From Aldehydirespirator sp963662645 (lineage in GTDB: Bacteria > Actinomycetota > Acidimicrobiia > Acidimicrobiales > Aldehydirespiratoraceae): a stretch of 64,000 nucleotides of DNA. Made by a program: the position numbers and the translations under genes. Under the pieces are notes generated by a model, which saw nothing but the letters and a program-made list of their open reading frames with translations, did no database searches and was not told the DNA's origin. Location of the stretch: positions 1,860,001 to 1,924,000 of the forward strand of contig OY759762.1 in the NCBI GenBank assembly GCA_963662645.2, in the 5' to 3' direction. Positions 50,611 through 59,154 of the stretch are shown piece after piece (the first letter of the stretch is position 1; every line of letters starts with the position of its first letter).

Positions 50611-50612
50611 AT
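50538..50612 (-). CDS. 24-residue mini-ORF bridging soxB and soxD
   Basis: The ATG overlaps the soxB stop (TGATG at 50610-50614), and its TGA (50538-50540) overlaps the soxD ATG (TGATG). The frame runs through both 37-bp units, reading MGASVLSRRWVADGRVGSES and ending VVGC. It fills the spacer exactly, so re-initiating ribosomes never meet an untranslated gap. A function other than coupling is not suggested. Confidence 0.4.
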   Translation of the reverse strand: MGASVLSRRWVADGRVGSESVVGC

Positions 50613-51922
50613 CAGTGACCCACCGCCGCGGCACCCTTTTCGCCCACCAGTTCGCCGGTGTCGAAGCGGCTGAGAGCGAAGGGCGCGATCAGTTCGGGAG
50701 TCCGGCCGGTGGCGACGGCCTCGGCCATCTGCTCGCCGGAGACCGGGGCGGCCTTGAAGCCGTACGTGCCCCAGCCCACATCCACCAGGAAGCCGTCAAC
50801 CGGGGTGAAGCCCATCACCGGTGAGTAGTCGGGGGTCATGTCGCACAGGCCGGACCACTGGCGCAGCAGCCTCATACGGGAGATGCCGGGCATGAGCTCG
50901 AGCACGTGGCCGGCCAGTTCCTCGGTGAACTCCAGCGAGCCCCGGATCGAGTACGTCGCCACCGCATCGACGGCGGCACCGAAGACGAGCTCGCCCCGGT
51001 CGGTCTGGCTGATGTAGACGTGCAGCGAGCCCGACACCACCACGGTGGGCAGGAACACCTTGACCGGCTCGGTGACCGCGGCTTGCAGCGGGTGGGTGGT
51101 GATGGGCAGGCGCACGCCGGCCATGGCCGAGATGAGGCCGGCCCAGCCCGCGGTGCAGTTCACCACGACCGGGGTGGAGATGTCGCCCCGGTTGGTGCGA
51201 ACCCCGACGACTTTGCCGCCGGGGCCCTTGCCGTCGGGACCGTCGCCGCCCTCGCACAGGATGTCGAGGACCTCGGTCTTCTGGTGCATCTCGACGCCCA
51301 TGTGGTCGGCGGCCCGGGCGTAGCCCCACACCACCGCGTCGTGGCGGACAATCCCTCCGGGCGGGTGGTAGAGGGCTCCTAGGATCGGGTAGCGGGGGTG
51401 GTCGGAGGTGTCGAGGGCGGGAGCGATCTTCTTGATTTCGTCGGGGCCGATCACACTGGAGTTGACGCCCTGGAGCTTGTTGACCTCGGCCCGCCAGTTC
51501 ATGGTGCGCAGGGAGCTGTCGTTGTGGGCCAGAGTGAGGTGGCCGCGCTCGCTCATCATCACATTGATGTTCAGATCCAGAGCCATGGAGTTGTAGAGCT
51601 GCAGCGACCGGTCATAGAAGGCCACGCCCTCGGGGGTCAGGTAGTTGGCCCGCACTATGGCGGTGTTGCGGCCCGAGGCGCCGCTGCCCAGATAGGCCTT
51701 GTCGAGCACGGCCACATCGGTGATGCCGTGATTGCGGGCCAGGTAGTAGGCGGTGGCCAGACCGTGCACGCCCCCACCGACGACGACGGCGTCATAGGAG
51801 CGCCTCAGCTCGGTGTCGCGCCAGATCCGGGGCCAGTGTTCGCCCCGCATACCCCGCCAGACCAGCCCAGCAGCGGAGTACTTCGGCGGCCGGCGCCGCA
51901 ACCGGCGCACGATTCCGGTCAT
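50612..51922 (-). CDS. soxB: Sarcosine oxidase beta-like subunit (SoxB/MgdA)
   Basis: A 436-residue flavoprotein. The FAD loop is YDAVVVGGGVHGLATAYYLA, followed by LGSGASGRNTAIVRANYLTP. The stretch GGIVRHDAVVWGYARAAD contains the His that binds FMN covalently in heterotetrameric sarcosine oxidases. The C-terminus has DMTPDYSPVMG and GWGTYGFKAAPVSGEQMAE. The start at 51922 (MTGIVRRLRRRPP) fits known SoxB N-termini; a TTG at 51976 would add 18 residues. It is the first gene of the operon and divergent from a LysR gene. Confidence 0.87.
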   Translation of the reverse strand: MTGIVRRLRRRPPKYSAAGLVWRGMRGEHWPRIWRDTELRRSYDAVVVGGGVHGLATAYYLARNHGITDVAVLDKAYLGSGASGRNTAIVRANYLTPEGVAFYDRSLQLYNSMALDLNINVMMSERGHLTLAHNDSSLRTMNWRAEVNKLQGVNSSVIGPDEIKKIAPALDTSDHPRYPILGALYHPPGGIVRHDAVVWGYARAADHMGVEMHQKTEVLDILCEGGDGPDGKGPGGKVVGVRTNRGDISTPVVVNCTAGWAGLISAMAGVRLPITTHPLQAAVTEPVKVFLPTVVVSGSLHVYISQTDRGELVFGAAVDAVATYSIRGSLEFTEELAGHVLELMPGISRMRLLRQWSGLCDMTPDYSPVMGFTPVDGFLVDVGWGTYGFKAAPVSGEQMAEAVATGRTPELIAPFALSRFDTGELVGEKGAAAVGH

Positions 51923-51970
51923 CGCCACGGCAGCGTAGGCGCTGGCCCCGCTCTCTTCAGCGAATTCAAG

Positions 51971-51989
51971 AATCAATTATGGATTGATT
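51971..51989. promoter_or_regulatory. LysR-type operator candidate between soxB and lysR
   Basis: A perfect 7-bp inverted repeat AATCAAT-TATGG-ATTGATT contains the ATC-N9-GAT (T-N11-A) form of LysR-type binding sites. It is centred in an AT-rich divergent spacer, about 25 bases before the lysR ATG and about 50 before the soxB start. Confidence 0.65.
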
Positions 51990-52014
51990 AGGTCGTTTCA
52001 AATATGATTGAGAA

Positions 52015-52911
52015 ATGAACCTGCAGCGGTTGCGCTACTTCGTGGCCGTGGCTGAGGAGTTGCACTTCGGGCGAGCGGCTGAGCGGCTGCACATGTCCCA
52101 GCCCCCGCTGAGCCAGCAGATCCGGCTTCTCGAACGTGAACTCGACACCGCGCTGTTCGACCGCAGCACCCGCAGGGTGAGCCTCACCGACGCCGGTGCT
52201 TTCCTCTATCCGGAGTCGGTGCGCCTGCTGGCCGAAGCCGACCGAGTGGACCGCCTCATGGACCAGCGGCGTCACGGCCAGGCCGGAACGCTGCGAGTGG
52301 GATTCGTGGACTCGGCCGCCTACGAGGTGATGCCCCGAGCCCTCAGCGAGTATCGGCACCGCTGGCCTCAGGTGGACTACGAACTGCACACCATGAGCTC
52401 CGACGAGCAGATCCAGGCTCTCCGAGCCGGTCGCATCGATCTGGGCATCGCACGGGCCGCGGCCGATCCCGAGCGTGTGGAGGCGACTTTGGTGATGCAA
52501 GAGCCGCTGATGGTGGCCGTGGGCGCGTCCCATCGACTGGCTACGGCGTCGACAGCCAACCTGCGCGACCTCGCCGGGGAGGCGATCATCGGATTCGACC
52601 GGCGCGTCTCGCCCAGCCTGCACGCCGTGCTCGCCGGGATGCTGGGCGCGGAGGGTGCGACCTACGATCCGATCATCGAGGCGACCGAGTACGCCACAAT
52701 TCTCGGCTTCGTGGCCGCCGGCCAAGGAGTAGCCATCGTCCCGGCCAGTGTCCGCACCTTCCAGCCACCCGGCTTGACCTACGTGAAATTGCTTGAGGCC
52801 TGGGCCTCGGTGCCCCTCCTGCTGCTCACCCGCGCCGGGGAGCCCCTGCCCCTGGTGGCCCAAGCCCTGGACGTCGTAGCCGAGCTCTACGCCACCACAC
52901 CTTCGGATTGA
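52015..52911 (+). CDS. LysR-family transcriptional regulator
   Basis: A 298-residue regulator. The N-terminal winged helix is canonical: MNLQRLRYFVAVAEELHFGR, AAERLHMSQPPLSQQIRLLE and RRVSLTDAGAFLYPE. The C-terminal periplasmic-binding-like domain (TLRVGFVDSAAYEVMPRAL, RAGRIDLGIARAA) senses a small ligand. The gene is divergent from the soxBDAG-like operon, with a LysR-type box between them, so it probably controls that operon and itself. The inducer may be an N-methyl amino acid. Confidence 0.92.
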   Translation: MNLQRLRYFVAVAEELHFGRAAERLHMSQPPLSQQIRLLERELDTALFDRSTRRVSLTDAGAFLYPESVRLLAEADRVDRLMDQRRHGQAGTLRVGFVDSAAYEVMPRALSEYRHRWPQVDYELHTMSSDEQIQALRAGRIDLGIARAAADPERVEATLVMQEPLMVAVGASHRLATASTANLRDLAGEAIIGFDRRVSPSLHAVLAGMLGAEGATYDPIIEATEYATILGFVAAGQGVAIVPASVRTFQPPGLTYVKLLEAWASVPLLLLTRAGEPLPLVAQALDVVAELYATTPSD

Positions 52912-52919
52912 GGCAAGCC

Positions 52920-53336
52920 CTATTCGCAGATGACGAGGGGGAGGTCGCGGTCGGTGCGGGCCTGGTATTCGTCGTAGTCGGGCCACTGGCTCACCGCCAG
53001 GGGCCAGAGTTCGGCTTTCTCCTCAGGAGTGGCCGTGCGAGCTCTCAGGCGGTGCGTCTCGCCCCGGTCTTGGATGGTTACCTCGGGGTTGTCGACCAGG
53101 TTCAGATACCAGTTCGGATGTTGGGGCGCGCCCCCCATCGAGGCCACCAGCAGGTAGCGCCCGCCGTCACGGATCCGGATGAGCGGCGTGCGGCGCAGGC
53201 TGCCGGTCTTGCGGCCCACGGTGGTGAGGATCACGCACTGGGCGCCCTCCCAGTCAAACCCGTCGGCGCCGTCGGTGGCCAGGTACCGGTCGACGTGGTC
53301 GGCGATCGGCTGCCACGGACTCGGCTCATAGCTCAC
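52920..53336 (-). CDS. Deazaflavin (F420)-dependent nitroreductase-family protein
   Basis: A 138-residue Ddn/DUF385 protein with a split-barrel fold. It shows CVILTTVGRKTGSLRRTPLI, GRYLLVASMGGAPQHPNWYL and NLVDNPEVTIQDRGE, the family core in which GRKTG and HPNWY line the F420 site. It points to coenzyme F420 use by this organism. It ends eight bases from the convergent lysR gene. The upstream amidohydrolase lies 13 bases away on the same strand. The substrate is unknown. Confidence 0.88.
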   Translation of the reverse strand: MSYEPSPWQPIADHVDRYLATDGADGFDWEGAQCVILTTVGRKTGSLRRTPLIRIRDGGRYLLVASMGGAPQHPNWYLNLVDNPEVTIQDRGETHRLRARTATPEEKAELWPLAVSQWPDYDEYQARTDRDLPLVICE

Positions 53337-53349
53337 GGCATGGTCCGGG

Positions 53350-54642
53350 TCAGTACTGGAGTTTGCAGTTGTACTCGTCTAGCCACCAGCGGGCGGTTCG
53401 CTGGGCGTCCGGTGGGGTGCGAAGCGCCGGGTCCTGGTGGAGCTGTTCGGGGGTGGGGCCGATGCGGTCGGCGATCTCGGTGAGGGAGTCGAGGTCGAGG
53501 CGGTAGCACTCCACCGCGTTGAGGCCCAGCAGGCGGCGGGTGTCCTCGATGGACACGTCGCGGAAGTCGGTCTGCAAGCGTTTGGCGGTGTGGGGCCATG
53601 AGCCCTCGGGGTGGGGGTAGTCGGTGCCCCACATGAGGGCGTCGATGCCGTTGACGTGGCGGCGGCGGATCTCCTCGGTGCTCATGGTGGACGCCCCGAT
53701 GAATACGTTGTCGCCGAAGTACTCCGACGGCAGCCGCGAGATCAGGCCCTTCATGCGGGAGCCCATCTTCTTGACCTTGTGGCTGGCCCCGAAGTTCACG
53801 TCGGCCTTCCACAGGATGTCGCCCACCCAGAACGAGCCGCACTCGACCACCGCGTAGCGCAGGCCCGGGAACCGGTCGAACTTGCCTGTGAACAGCAGCT
53901 GCCACAGGACGCGGTGGGTCCAGAACGGCACTTCGTACATGTAGACGGCCACGTTGTCGCCGTACGACTCGAAGTCGGCCTCGCCGGAGTGGGTGTGCAC
54001 CACCAGGCCGGTCTCCGCGCAGGCGGCCCAAACCCGGTCGTAGTGGTCGGATCCGTAGGGCGGGAAGCCGTGCCACATGGTCGGGATCATGATCCCGGCG
54101 ATGCCCGGCTTGCCGGCCAGCCACTCGATCTCGGCCACGGACTCGTCGATGTCGTGGGTGATGGGCACCAGGCCCACCCCGGCCCGACGGGGCGGGTTGG
54201 TGGCGCAGAACTCGACTAGCCAGCGGTTGTGGGCCCGGGCGCCGCCGAACGCTTTGCGCGGGTCGGTGATCTGGCCCGCGGCCAGGCCCGCGCCGAACGG
54301 GGGCGACTCCTGGCCGGTGACGGCGTCGCCGTCGGCGAAGATCACCTCGCCGGCGATGCCGTCGGCGTCCAGCTCTTTGTCGCGCACCTCGGGGTCGTAG
54401 GCGCCCCGCAGCCCCTCGGCGTTCTCGCCCTCCCACTCGGCCAGGAACTCGGCGTTGACCTCCTCCTGCACCCGCCGGTGCTCGTGACGCCCGGCCACGT
54501 ACATATCGAACTCGTCGTGCAGCGCCGAATCGAGATAGGGCCGGTACTCCTCGCATTGCAGCCCCGCATGGGTGTCGCTCGACACGATCACGTAGGGAGC
54601 GTTCGAAGTGTCGACCCCTTCAGTGGGGTTGCTCAGGCTCAT
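53350..54642 (-). CDS. Amidohydrolase-2 family metal-dependent hydrolase
   Basis: A 430-residue TIM-barrel hydrolase. Metal-site candidates are YVIVSSDTHAGLQ near the N-terminus, LVVHTHSGEAD, VVECGSFWVGDILW and MWGTDYPHPEGSWPHTA. Relatives include decarboxylases and amide hydrolases; the substrate is not clear. The ATG at 54642 lies eight bases after GGAGG, which decides it against 54657. The frame open further upstream begins within an interspersed repeat (MARAARERSEHE) and is rejected. The F420-type gene follows closely. Confidence 0.83.
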   Translation of the reverse strand: MSLSNPTEGVDTSNAPYVIVSSDTHAGLQCEEYRPYLDSALHDEFDMYVAGRHEHRRVQEEVNAEFLAEWEGENAEGLRGAYDPEVRDKELDADGIAGEVIFADGDAVTGQESPPFGAGLAAGQITDPRKAFGGARAHNRWLVEFCATNPPRRAGVGLVPITHDIDESVAEIEWLAGKPGIAGIMIPTMWHGFPPYGSDHYDRVWAACAETGLVVHTHSGEADFESYGDNVAVYMYEVPFWTHRVLWQLLFTGKFDRFPGLRYAVVECGSFWVGDILWKADVNFGASHKVKKMGSRMKGLISRLPSEYFGDNVFIGASTMSTEEIRRRHVNGIDALMWGTDYPHPEGSWPHTAKRLQTDFRDVSIEDTRRLLGLNAVECYRLDLDSLTEIADRIGPTPEQLHQDPALRTPPDAQRTARWWLDEYNCKLQY

Positions 54643-54705
54643 CAGCGGCACCTCCATGCCTGCTCGCCGCTCGTGCGCGTCACTGTACCTAGTGGCGACG
54701 GCCGG

Positions 54706-54770
54706 TCCCCGCTCATGTTCGCTGCGCTCACGGGCCGCTCGGGCCACGGCCTCGCAAGCTCAGACTCTGG
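54706..54770 (-). repeat. Interspersed GC-rich repeat, single copy
   Basis: Minus-orientation copy, reading CCAGAGTCTGAGCTTGCGAG, then the common core and GCGAACATGAGCGGGG. It begins one base after the TAG of the molybdoenzyme gene and lies between that gene and the amidohydrolase start. Confidence 0.87.
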
Positions 54771-54771
54771 C

Positions 54772-57585
54772 CTACAAGGCGTAGGCGGTGGGGGCGGGCT
54801 TCATGGGGCGGGCGTACCACAGGGGGCGTCGCAGGCCGCCTGGGCCGGGGGCGGGGCGGGTCATGGCCAGCCATTCGCGATAGGCCTCGCGGGCCTTGGA
54901 CGTGTCCACCACCACGTCGCCGTAGGCATCACCCGGCTTTGCTGGGCCCACCCGCACCCGCTGGTGCCAGCAGTGCATGCCCGAGATCGGGTCGGGCTGC
55001 ACGCAGAACGTCAGATTCTGGTGAACGCCGGTGTCGTTCCACCAGATGCGCTCGGTGTCGGGATCGGCGCTGGAGTGGCGCTCCGGACGGCCCCGGCGGT
55101 GCAGGCGCCACACCGTCCCGTCGTTGGTGATGTCGGCATCACCGCCGGTCCACGAGCCGCCAGCGGCGGCGTCCAGGCGCCAACGGCCCATGTGGTGCGA
55201 CGCAGCCACCACGCCCGGCCGGATCCCCTCGGTGCGCCAGGCCCCGATCACGAAGTGACCGATGCGGGTGGTGATCCGAACCAGGCCGTTGAGGGCGATG
55301 CCGAGAGCTTCGGCATCGGACGGGTGGATCCACAGCGGGTGGCGGTGGCTCAGCTCCGACAGCCACTTGCTGTTGGCCGACCGGGTGTGGATCAGCGTCG
55401 GGATGCGAAACGTGGGCAGCAGGATCCGCTCGTCGCCGGAGAGGTCGAGATCCTCCCAATGGACGTGCGACGGGATCCACGCCGGGGTGGCGTACTCGGG
55501 CCAGCCCCAGTCGGCCAGGGTCTGCGAGTACAGCTCTAGCTTGCGCGACGGGGTGGGGAAGCCCTCGCGGGGCACACCGTCCACTTCCACGGCAGGCGAT
55601 CCGTCGCCCAGGCCGGCCAGCTTCAGGCCGGCCAGTTCCTCCGGCGCGCCCGACCAGGCGCCCGGTGTGCCGGGGCGCCGGAAGACGCCCGCCGCGTCCA
55701 GATCGCAGTCGGTGAGGCCGGACGGGTCGACCTCGCGCTCATACGGCTGGTACATGTCGCCATCGAGGGCGTACGCGCCCCGGTCGCGCATGAACTCCAG
55801 CGGGGTCTGCCCGGCGGCGGCCGCCGCGGCGGCCAGGCCGGGGACGCCCTCGAACATGGTCGAGTAGTAGTCGTCCACCGACATGGGCGTTCCGGGGTGC
55901 ACGGGGCTCTCGAACCAGCGGCGGATGCCCAGCGCGCCGTCGGGATCGATGCGCCACGACAGCTCGATCCAGAACTCGTTTTCCTCCCACACCTCGCCCG
56001 GGTTGAACTCGTGGGTGCGCGTGGCGTGACCAACGGCTTCGCCGCGGATCTCGGCGAAGCGGCGCAACACCGGCTGGCGAAACCCGATCCAGCGGCCGGC
56101 GTGGGTTTCGAAGCTGGCCACATCGTGGCGTTCGGCGCCCACCCCCATCGGCAGCACGTAGTCGGCGAACACGGCCGTCTCCGACCAGGTGGGCGTGAGC
56201 GCCACATGGCACCCGACCTTGTCGGGATCCTTGAGCGCCTCCAGCCAGCTGAAGCCGTCGGGGTTGGTCCACACCGGGTTGTAGACCCGGCTGAAATACA
56301 CCTCGAGGCGGCCCCGGCCCTCGCGCAGGAAGTGGGGCAGCAGGATCGACATCTCGTGGTAGGCCAGCGGGTACTCGGGGGGCCAGTTGAGCTCGTTCCA
56401 CTGCTGCACCGGCGGCGCCCCCGGCGGGTGGGGCGCCTTGTACTTGTTCCAGCCGTTGCCGGTGGTGCCGCCCACCGTGCCCACCGAGCCGGTGAGCACG
56501 TTGAGGAAGAACAGGCACCGGGCCGTCTGCCAGCCGCCCAGGTTGCCCGCGCCCGCGGCCCGCCAGTTGTGGGACGCGAACTTCGTCGGGTGGGCGCCGA
56601 TTGTCCGAGCGACCTCGGTGATCTGGGCCGAGGGCACGCCACAGACCCGTTCGGCCTCCTCGGGCGTGTAGGCCGCGTAGTCCTCCAGCAGGGCGGGCCC
56701 CACCGATTCGAAGGCGACCGGCCGCTGCGGGTGGCGCTGGCGCAGGTAGGTCTCCCAGTTGGTCCAGCGCCGCACGAAGTCGCGCTCCCAGGCGCCGCTC
56801 TCCAGCAAGAGCCGGGCAATGGCCAGCAGCAGGAACGGCTCGGTGCCGGGCCACGCCGGCAGCCAGAAGTCGGCCTTGGCGCCCGTGTTGGACAGCCGGG
56901 GATCCACGCAGATCACTGTGGCCCCCTGTCCTTGAGCCTCGATGATGCGCTGCGCGTGGGGGTTGAAGTAGTGGCCTGCCTCCAGATGCGAAGAGATCAG
57001 GAAGATCACCTCTGCATTGGCGAAGTCCGCAGACGGGCGGTCGTGGCCCATCCAGCTCTGGTAGCCGATCCGGGCGTTGGAGCTGCAGATGTTGGTGTGG
57101 CTGTTATGGCCGTCCACCCCCCAGCACTGCAGGACCCGCTCGGCGTAGCCGTCCTCGCCGGGACGGCCCACGTGGTACATGACCTCGTCGTGGCGGCCCT
57201 CGGCGATGGCGGCCCGGACGCGTCCGCCGATGTCGTCGAGAGCCTCGGCCCAGCTCACCCGCTCCCATTGGCCGCCGCCTCGCTCCCCTGCCCGGCGGAG
57301 CGGGTGCAGGATGCGCTCGTGGTCGTCGATCTGGTTGAGGGTGGCCGGGCCCTTGGCGCAGTTGCGGCCCCGGCTGGCCGGATGCAGCGGGTTGCCCTCC
57401 ACACGGTCGATGCGGCCGGTGGCGTGGTTGACGTGGCACACCAGCCCGCAGGCCGCCTCGCAGTTGAAGCAGGTGGTGGGCACCAGCGTGTGATGGTGCT
57501 CGACCCGCCGGGGCCACGCCTTGGCGTCCAACGACACCGCGTCGTGCCAGGTTTCGTGCGGGGCATAGCTGTGGAGTTCCGTCAT
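54772..57585 (-). CDS. Molybdopterin oxidoreductase catalytic subunit (DMSO reductase family; possibly SoeA-like)
   Basis: A 937-residue bis-MGD enzyme. The N-terminal 4Fe-4S motif is TTCFNCEAACGLVCHV with the fourth Cys in SRGRNCAKGPATL. DERVL-type homology continues in GVDGHNSHTNICSSNARIGY, where Cys or Ser may ligate molybdenum, GATVICVDPRLSNTGAKADF, and the C-terminal domain LIHTRSANSKWLSELSHRHP. No twin-arginine signal is present, so the enzyme should face the cytoplasm. It lies 54 bases after the FeS/NrfD fusion gene. With pta and a taurine-type aminotransferase nearby, sulfite oxidation (SoeABC-like) is a possible role; polysulfide, thiosulfate or formate chemistry is not excluded. Confidence 0.75.
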   Translation of the reverse strand: MTELHSYAPHETWHDAVSLDAKAWPRRVEHHHTLVPTTCFNCEAACGLVCHVNHATGRIDRVEGNPLHPASRGRNCAKGPATLNQIDDHERILHPLRRAGERGGGQWERVSWAEALDDIGGRVRAAIAEGRHDEVMYHVGRPGEDGYAERVLQCWGVDGHNSHTNICSSNARIGYQSWMGHDRPSADFANAEVIFLISSHLEAGHYFNPHAQRIIEAQGQGATVICVDPRLSNTGAKADFWLPAWPGTEPFLLLAIARLLLESGAWERDFVRRWTNWETYLRQRHPQRPVAFESVGPALLEDYAAYTPEEAERVCGVPSAQITEVARTIGAHPTKFASHNWRAAGAGNLGGWQTARCLFFLNVLTGSVGTVGGTTGNGWNKYKAPHPPGAPPVQQWNELNWPPEYPLAYHEMSILLPHFLREGRGRLEVYFSRVYNPVWTNPDGFSWLEALKDPDKVGCHVALTPTWSETAVFADYVLPMGVGAERHDVASFETHAGRWIGFRQPVLRRFAEIRGEAVGHATRTHEFNPGEVWEENEFWIELSWRIDPDGALGIRRWFESPVHPGTPMSVDDYYSTMFEGVPGLAAAAAAAGQTPLEFMRDRGAYALDGDMYQPYEREVDPSGLTDCDLDAAGVFRRPGTPGAWSGAPEELAGLKLAGLGDGSPAVEVDGVPREGFPTPSRKLELYSQTLADWGWPEYATPAWIPSHVHWEDLDLSGDERILLPTFRIPTLIHTRSANSKWLSELSHRHPLWIHPSDAEALGIALNGLVRITTRIGHFVIGAWRTEGIRPGVVAASHHMGRWRLDAAAGGSWTGGDADITNDGTVWRLHRRGRPERHSSADPDTERIWWNDTGVHQNLTFCVQPDPISGMHCWHQRVRVGPAKPGDAYGDVVVDTSKAREAYREWLAMTRPAPGPGGLRRPLWYARPMKPAPTAYAL

Positions 57586-57639
57586 CGCGTCGCCTCGTGC
57601 GGCGGGCAGCTGTGCAGTTCGGCCACGGATCGGCGCCCT

Positions 57640-59154
57640 CTAGGACAGCGGGACGGACTGGCCGGCCCGCACGAAGCTGTCCTCGTAGAACCACATGCCG
57701 ACGATGGCAGCCGCCCCCGCGACCGCGGGCAGCGCCGGGCCGGTACCGGCGGCAAGGGCGACCGCGACGGCCGCAGCGGGCAGGGCCAGGCCCAGCACCA
57801 CCCCGCCGGCCCAGAAGCGCCGGGCGTAGCGTCCCCGGGTCATGGCGGCCACCGCGGCCTCGACATGGGCGGTCCCCCGTGACGCCGCCTCGGCCGCGAC
57901 AAGCAGCCCGCAGGCACCGATCCCGCCCAACATCACCCAGCGGGCCACGGCGGGCTCCGGAACTTCCATGACCAAGTCGGCGACTGCGTAGGTCGCTCCG
58001 CCCGCGGCCGCGGCCTGGGCCAGCAGGGTCGGCAGCAGCAGCGGCGTCTGCCACAGGTCGCGGCCCTCGCACTGGCCGAACAGGAAGGCGGTGTAGCCCG
58101 CGGTGGCTGCGGCCAGCAGCATGGCGGGCACGGCCAGCGCCGCCAGGGCGCCTGATGAGCCCGCGACCCCCGCGAGGAACCATGCCGCGCAGACCGCGGC
58201 GAAGGCGCCCAGCACCCAGGCGCCCTTCACCAGCCAGGAACGGCGATTGGGTCGGGTGATCAGGTAGTAGAACCGTTCTGGGCGCTTCAGGTCGCCCACC
58301 AGCAATCCGCCGGTGACGGCGAGGAAGAATCCGGCCACCAGCGGCGGGACCACTCCGACGGCAGCCTGCGAGCCGCCGTGTCCCAGCAGAACCAGCAGGG
58401 AGGCCACCGCCATCACACCGGCCGCGACCGCTTTGGTGACCAGGTAGCTCGACACTTTGGCCTTCCAGGTCATCTGATGGGCGGTGGTGTAGGTGGTCCG
58501 GGCCACCACGCCGTGACCGGTGGCCTCGGCTGTCGGATGCTGCGGTGTGGTGTCGGCCCAGATCATGCCGTCGGCCGCGATGGCCGTGCGCAGCGGATCC
58601 AGCGCCGCCGCCTCCGCGCCGCGGTAGTACACCTTGGGCAGTGTCTGCTGCTGGGGAGCCCGCACGGCGGTGTCGCCGCAGGCGATGATCTTGGTGGTCT
58701 CATCGTCCGGGTCGTCGAGGTCGGCCACCTTGATGGCGTGGGTGGGGCACACCACCACGCAGCTCGGCTCGAGGCCCTGGTCGATCCGGTGGTTGCAGAA
58801 GTTGCACTTGTTGGCGGTGTTGGTGGCCGGGTTGATGTAGATGGCGTCATAGGGGCAGGCGTTCATGCAACCCTTGCAGCCGATGCAGTTGCTGTCGTCG
58901 AAATCGACGACACCGTTGGCGGCCCGGAACAGGGCGCCGGTGGGGCAGATGGTGATGCAGGGCGCGTTGTCGCAGTGGTTGCAGCGCATCACCGAGAAGT
59001 GCCGGTCAACGTTGGGGAACGCGCCGGTCTCGATGTACTTGACCCAGGTGCGGTTCACGCCGAGGGGAACCTCGTGCTCGCTCTTGCACGCCACCGTGCA
59101 GGCATGACAGCCAATGCAGCTGTCGCTATCCAGCAGGAATCCCAGTCTGGTCAA
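57640..59154 (-). CDS. Fused four-cluster ferredoxin and NrfD-type membrane subunit
   Basis: A 504-residue natural fusion. Residues 1-180 are an NrfC/DmsB-like electron-transfer unit with four Cys groups: CIGCHACTVAC, CNHCDNAPCITICP, CIGCKGCMNACP and CNFC...CVVVCP. A linker carrying TWKAKVSSYLVTKAVAAGVM leads into about eight NrfD-like helices (GFFLAVTGGLLVGDLKRPER, FLFGQCEGRDLWQTPLLLPT). It would link the molybdoenzyme to quinone. The TTG at 59154 overlaps the tetR stop (TTGA), so translation is coupled. Separate B and C subunits are the rule; fusion is unusual. Confidence 0.8.
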   Translation of the reverse strand: MTRLGFLLDSDSCIGCHACTVACKSEHEVPLGVNRTWVKYIETGAFPNVDRHFSVMRCNHCDNAPCITICPTGALFRAANGVVDFDDSNCIGCKGCMNACPYDAIYINPATNTANKCNFCNHRIDQGLEPSCVVVCPTHAIKVADLDDPDDETTKIIACGDTAVRAPQQQTLPKVYYRGAEAAALDPLRTAIAADGMIWADTTPQHPTAEATGHGVVARTTYTTAHQMTWKAKVSSYLVTKAVAAGVMAVASLLVLLGHGGSQAAVGVVPPLVAGFFLAVTGGLLVGDLKRPERFYYLITRPNRRSWLVKGAWVLGAFAAVCAAWFLAGVAGSSGALAALAVPAMLLAAATAGYTAFLFGQCEGRDLWQTPLLLPTLLAQAAAAGGATYAVADLVMEVPEPAVARWVMLGGIGACGLLVAAEAASRGTAHVEAAVAAMTRGRYARRFWAGGVVLGLALPAAAVAVALAAGTGPALPAVAGAAAIVGMWFYEDSFVRAGQSVPLS

